Shown: piece after piece, positions 5,857 through 6,481 of the stretch
How positions within the stretch are numbered: the stretch's first letter is position 1
How the letters are laid out: each line of letters starts with the position of its first letter
Source: Alistipes sp.
GTDB taxonomy: Bacteria > Bacteroidota > Bacteroidia > Bacteroidales > Rikenellaceae
DNA: 6,481 nucleotides
NCBI GenBank assembly: GCA_017629615.1
Contig: JAGBWT010000042.1
Location: 1-6,481 of the forward strand
Direction: 5' to 3'
The notes under the pieces: generated by a model
The model's database searches: none
What the model was told of the DNA's origin: nothing
The model's input: only the letters and a program-made list of their open reading frames with translations
Made by a program: the position numbers and the translations under genes

Positions 5857-6481
5857 CTAATCGAATTTAGGTCGAACAAACCAATAATCCTCTCCAAAGA
5901 GCGAAAGACCGAGCGACACCTTAAAGTAGTTCTGCTTAACCAGACCGATACGGCGATTGGTTTCGGAGGTTACAACCGAGGCCAAAGCGCCACGACCACC
6001 AACCTCAACTCCTATATCGATGCTCGTTGCACCCATAAATCGCAATGGGAAACCAAAACCTGCCGTTACGGCCCATTGGTTTATATTGCTACCACCAAAC
6101 TGCTGGTAGTATTGACCGTAGCGACCACCCACTCGATACGAAACACGACGCAGATAGTGACGCACATCGAAACGGTTTGGCGTATATTCAAAACCGGCTT
6201 TGATGGTCGAGGTGTCGCGGTATCGCACCGACAGACCTCCGTAACCATTCTCCTCGTGGAAGCCCTCGTTGCCACCCCAGCCCTGCCATTCGTAATCGAC
6301 ACCGGCCGAGAATTGGGTATCCTGATACATCACTCCGGCATTAACCGTATGGGGCAGACGCATTTGGCCACGCTCATCGTCGCTGACAATGATTGTCGTC
6401 TTATTGTCGTCGATTGCCATCATCTTCGACACCTTCGGGCGAAGCGGACCTCCATAGTCGTATGTTGCACCGAGCGTGAGA
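5857..6481 (-). CDS. Outer-membrane beta-barrel protein, C-terminal part (partial at the right edge; FadL/OmpP1-like)
   Basis: The reading frame stays open to the window edge, giving 207 visible residues; the true start lies outside, and the GTG at 6432 is only an internal valine. The sequence is a series of alternating polar/hydrophobic beta strands with many Gly and aromatic residues, for example FSAGVDYEWQGW, YGGLSVRYRD, IKAGFEYTPN, WAVTAGFGFPL, SIDIGVEVGGRG and YFKVSLGLSLFG. This is the pattern of an outer-membrane barrel. The ending DYWFVRPKFD resembles the terminal strand of Bacteroidota FadL/OmpP1-like proteins. Such proteins carry hydrophobic compounds across the outer membrane, but the substrate here is unknown and the family call is tentative. 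It is the first visible gene of the operon, whose main promoter is presumably upstream and not visible. Confidence 0.8.
   Translation of the reverse strand, partial: LTLGATYDYGGPLRPKVSKMMAIDDNKTTIIVSDDERGQMRLPHTVNAGVMYQDTQFSAGVDYEWQGWGGNEGFHEENGYGGLSVRYRDTSTIKAGFEYTPNRFDVRHYLRRVSYRVGGRYGQYYQQFGGSNINQWAVTAGFGFPLRFMGATSIDIGVEVGGRGALASVVTSETNRRIGLVKQNYFKVSLGLSLFGEDYWFVRPKFD

Noticed and set aside
5857..6432. Complete 191-residue protein starting at GTG 6432
   Set aside because: The frame is open all the way to the window edge with fitting beta-strand sequence (such as LTLGATYDYGG), so this GTG is internal and the gene is partial.

Overview
The window looks like chromosomal DNA from a member of the Bacteroidota, most likely Bacteroidales. 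An Alistipes-like (Rikenellaceae) source is a guess from the roughly 50% G+C and the strong use of TCG for serine. Support for Bacteroidota comes from the gene content, the AT-rich leaders with no Shine-Dalgarno sequence, and one good match to the Bacteroidota promoter element TAnnTTTG.

All five real genes lie on the minus strand and are read from the right edge to the left. In order of transcription they are: the C-terminal part of an outer-membrane beta-barrel protein (open at the right edge), an exported tetratricopeptide-repeat (TPR) protein, an LptC-family lipoprotein of lipopolysaccharide export, a CNNM/CBS/CorC membrane protein, and a membrane-anchored PpiD/SurA-type folding factor. 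The gaps between them are about 57, 50, 27 (start-dependent) and 92 bp, so this is probably one operon. A strong hairpin with a T-tract ends it at the left, and a second promoter probably serves the last gene.

The products fit together as an envelope-building set: a barrel protein, a periplasmic chaperone, a component that moves lipopolysaccharide to the outer membrane, an inner-membrane protein of the Mg/Co-transport-related family, and a secreted TPR protein of unknown role. I recall a similar order in other Bacteroidales genomes, so this is probably conserved core DNA and not a mobile island. I see no tRNA, rRNA, CRISPR array, insertion sequence or phage gene.

The points most worth a second look are: a CxxC pair in LptC in place of the usual G-x-x-F, together with a long basic tail; loss of the second parvulin histidine in the PpiD-like protein; a dyad next to the internal promoter; non-ATG or uncertain starts for two genes; and an undescribed secreted TPR protein inside the cluster. 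I did not find convincing evidence of a wholly new system.
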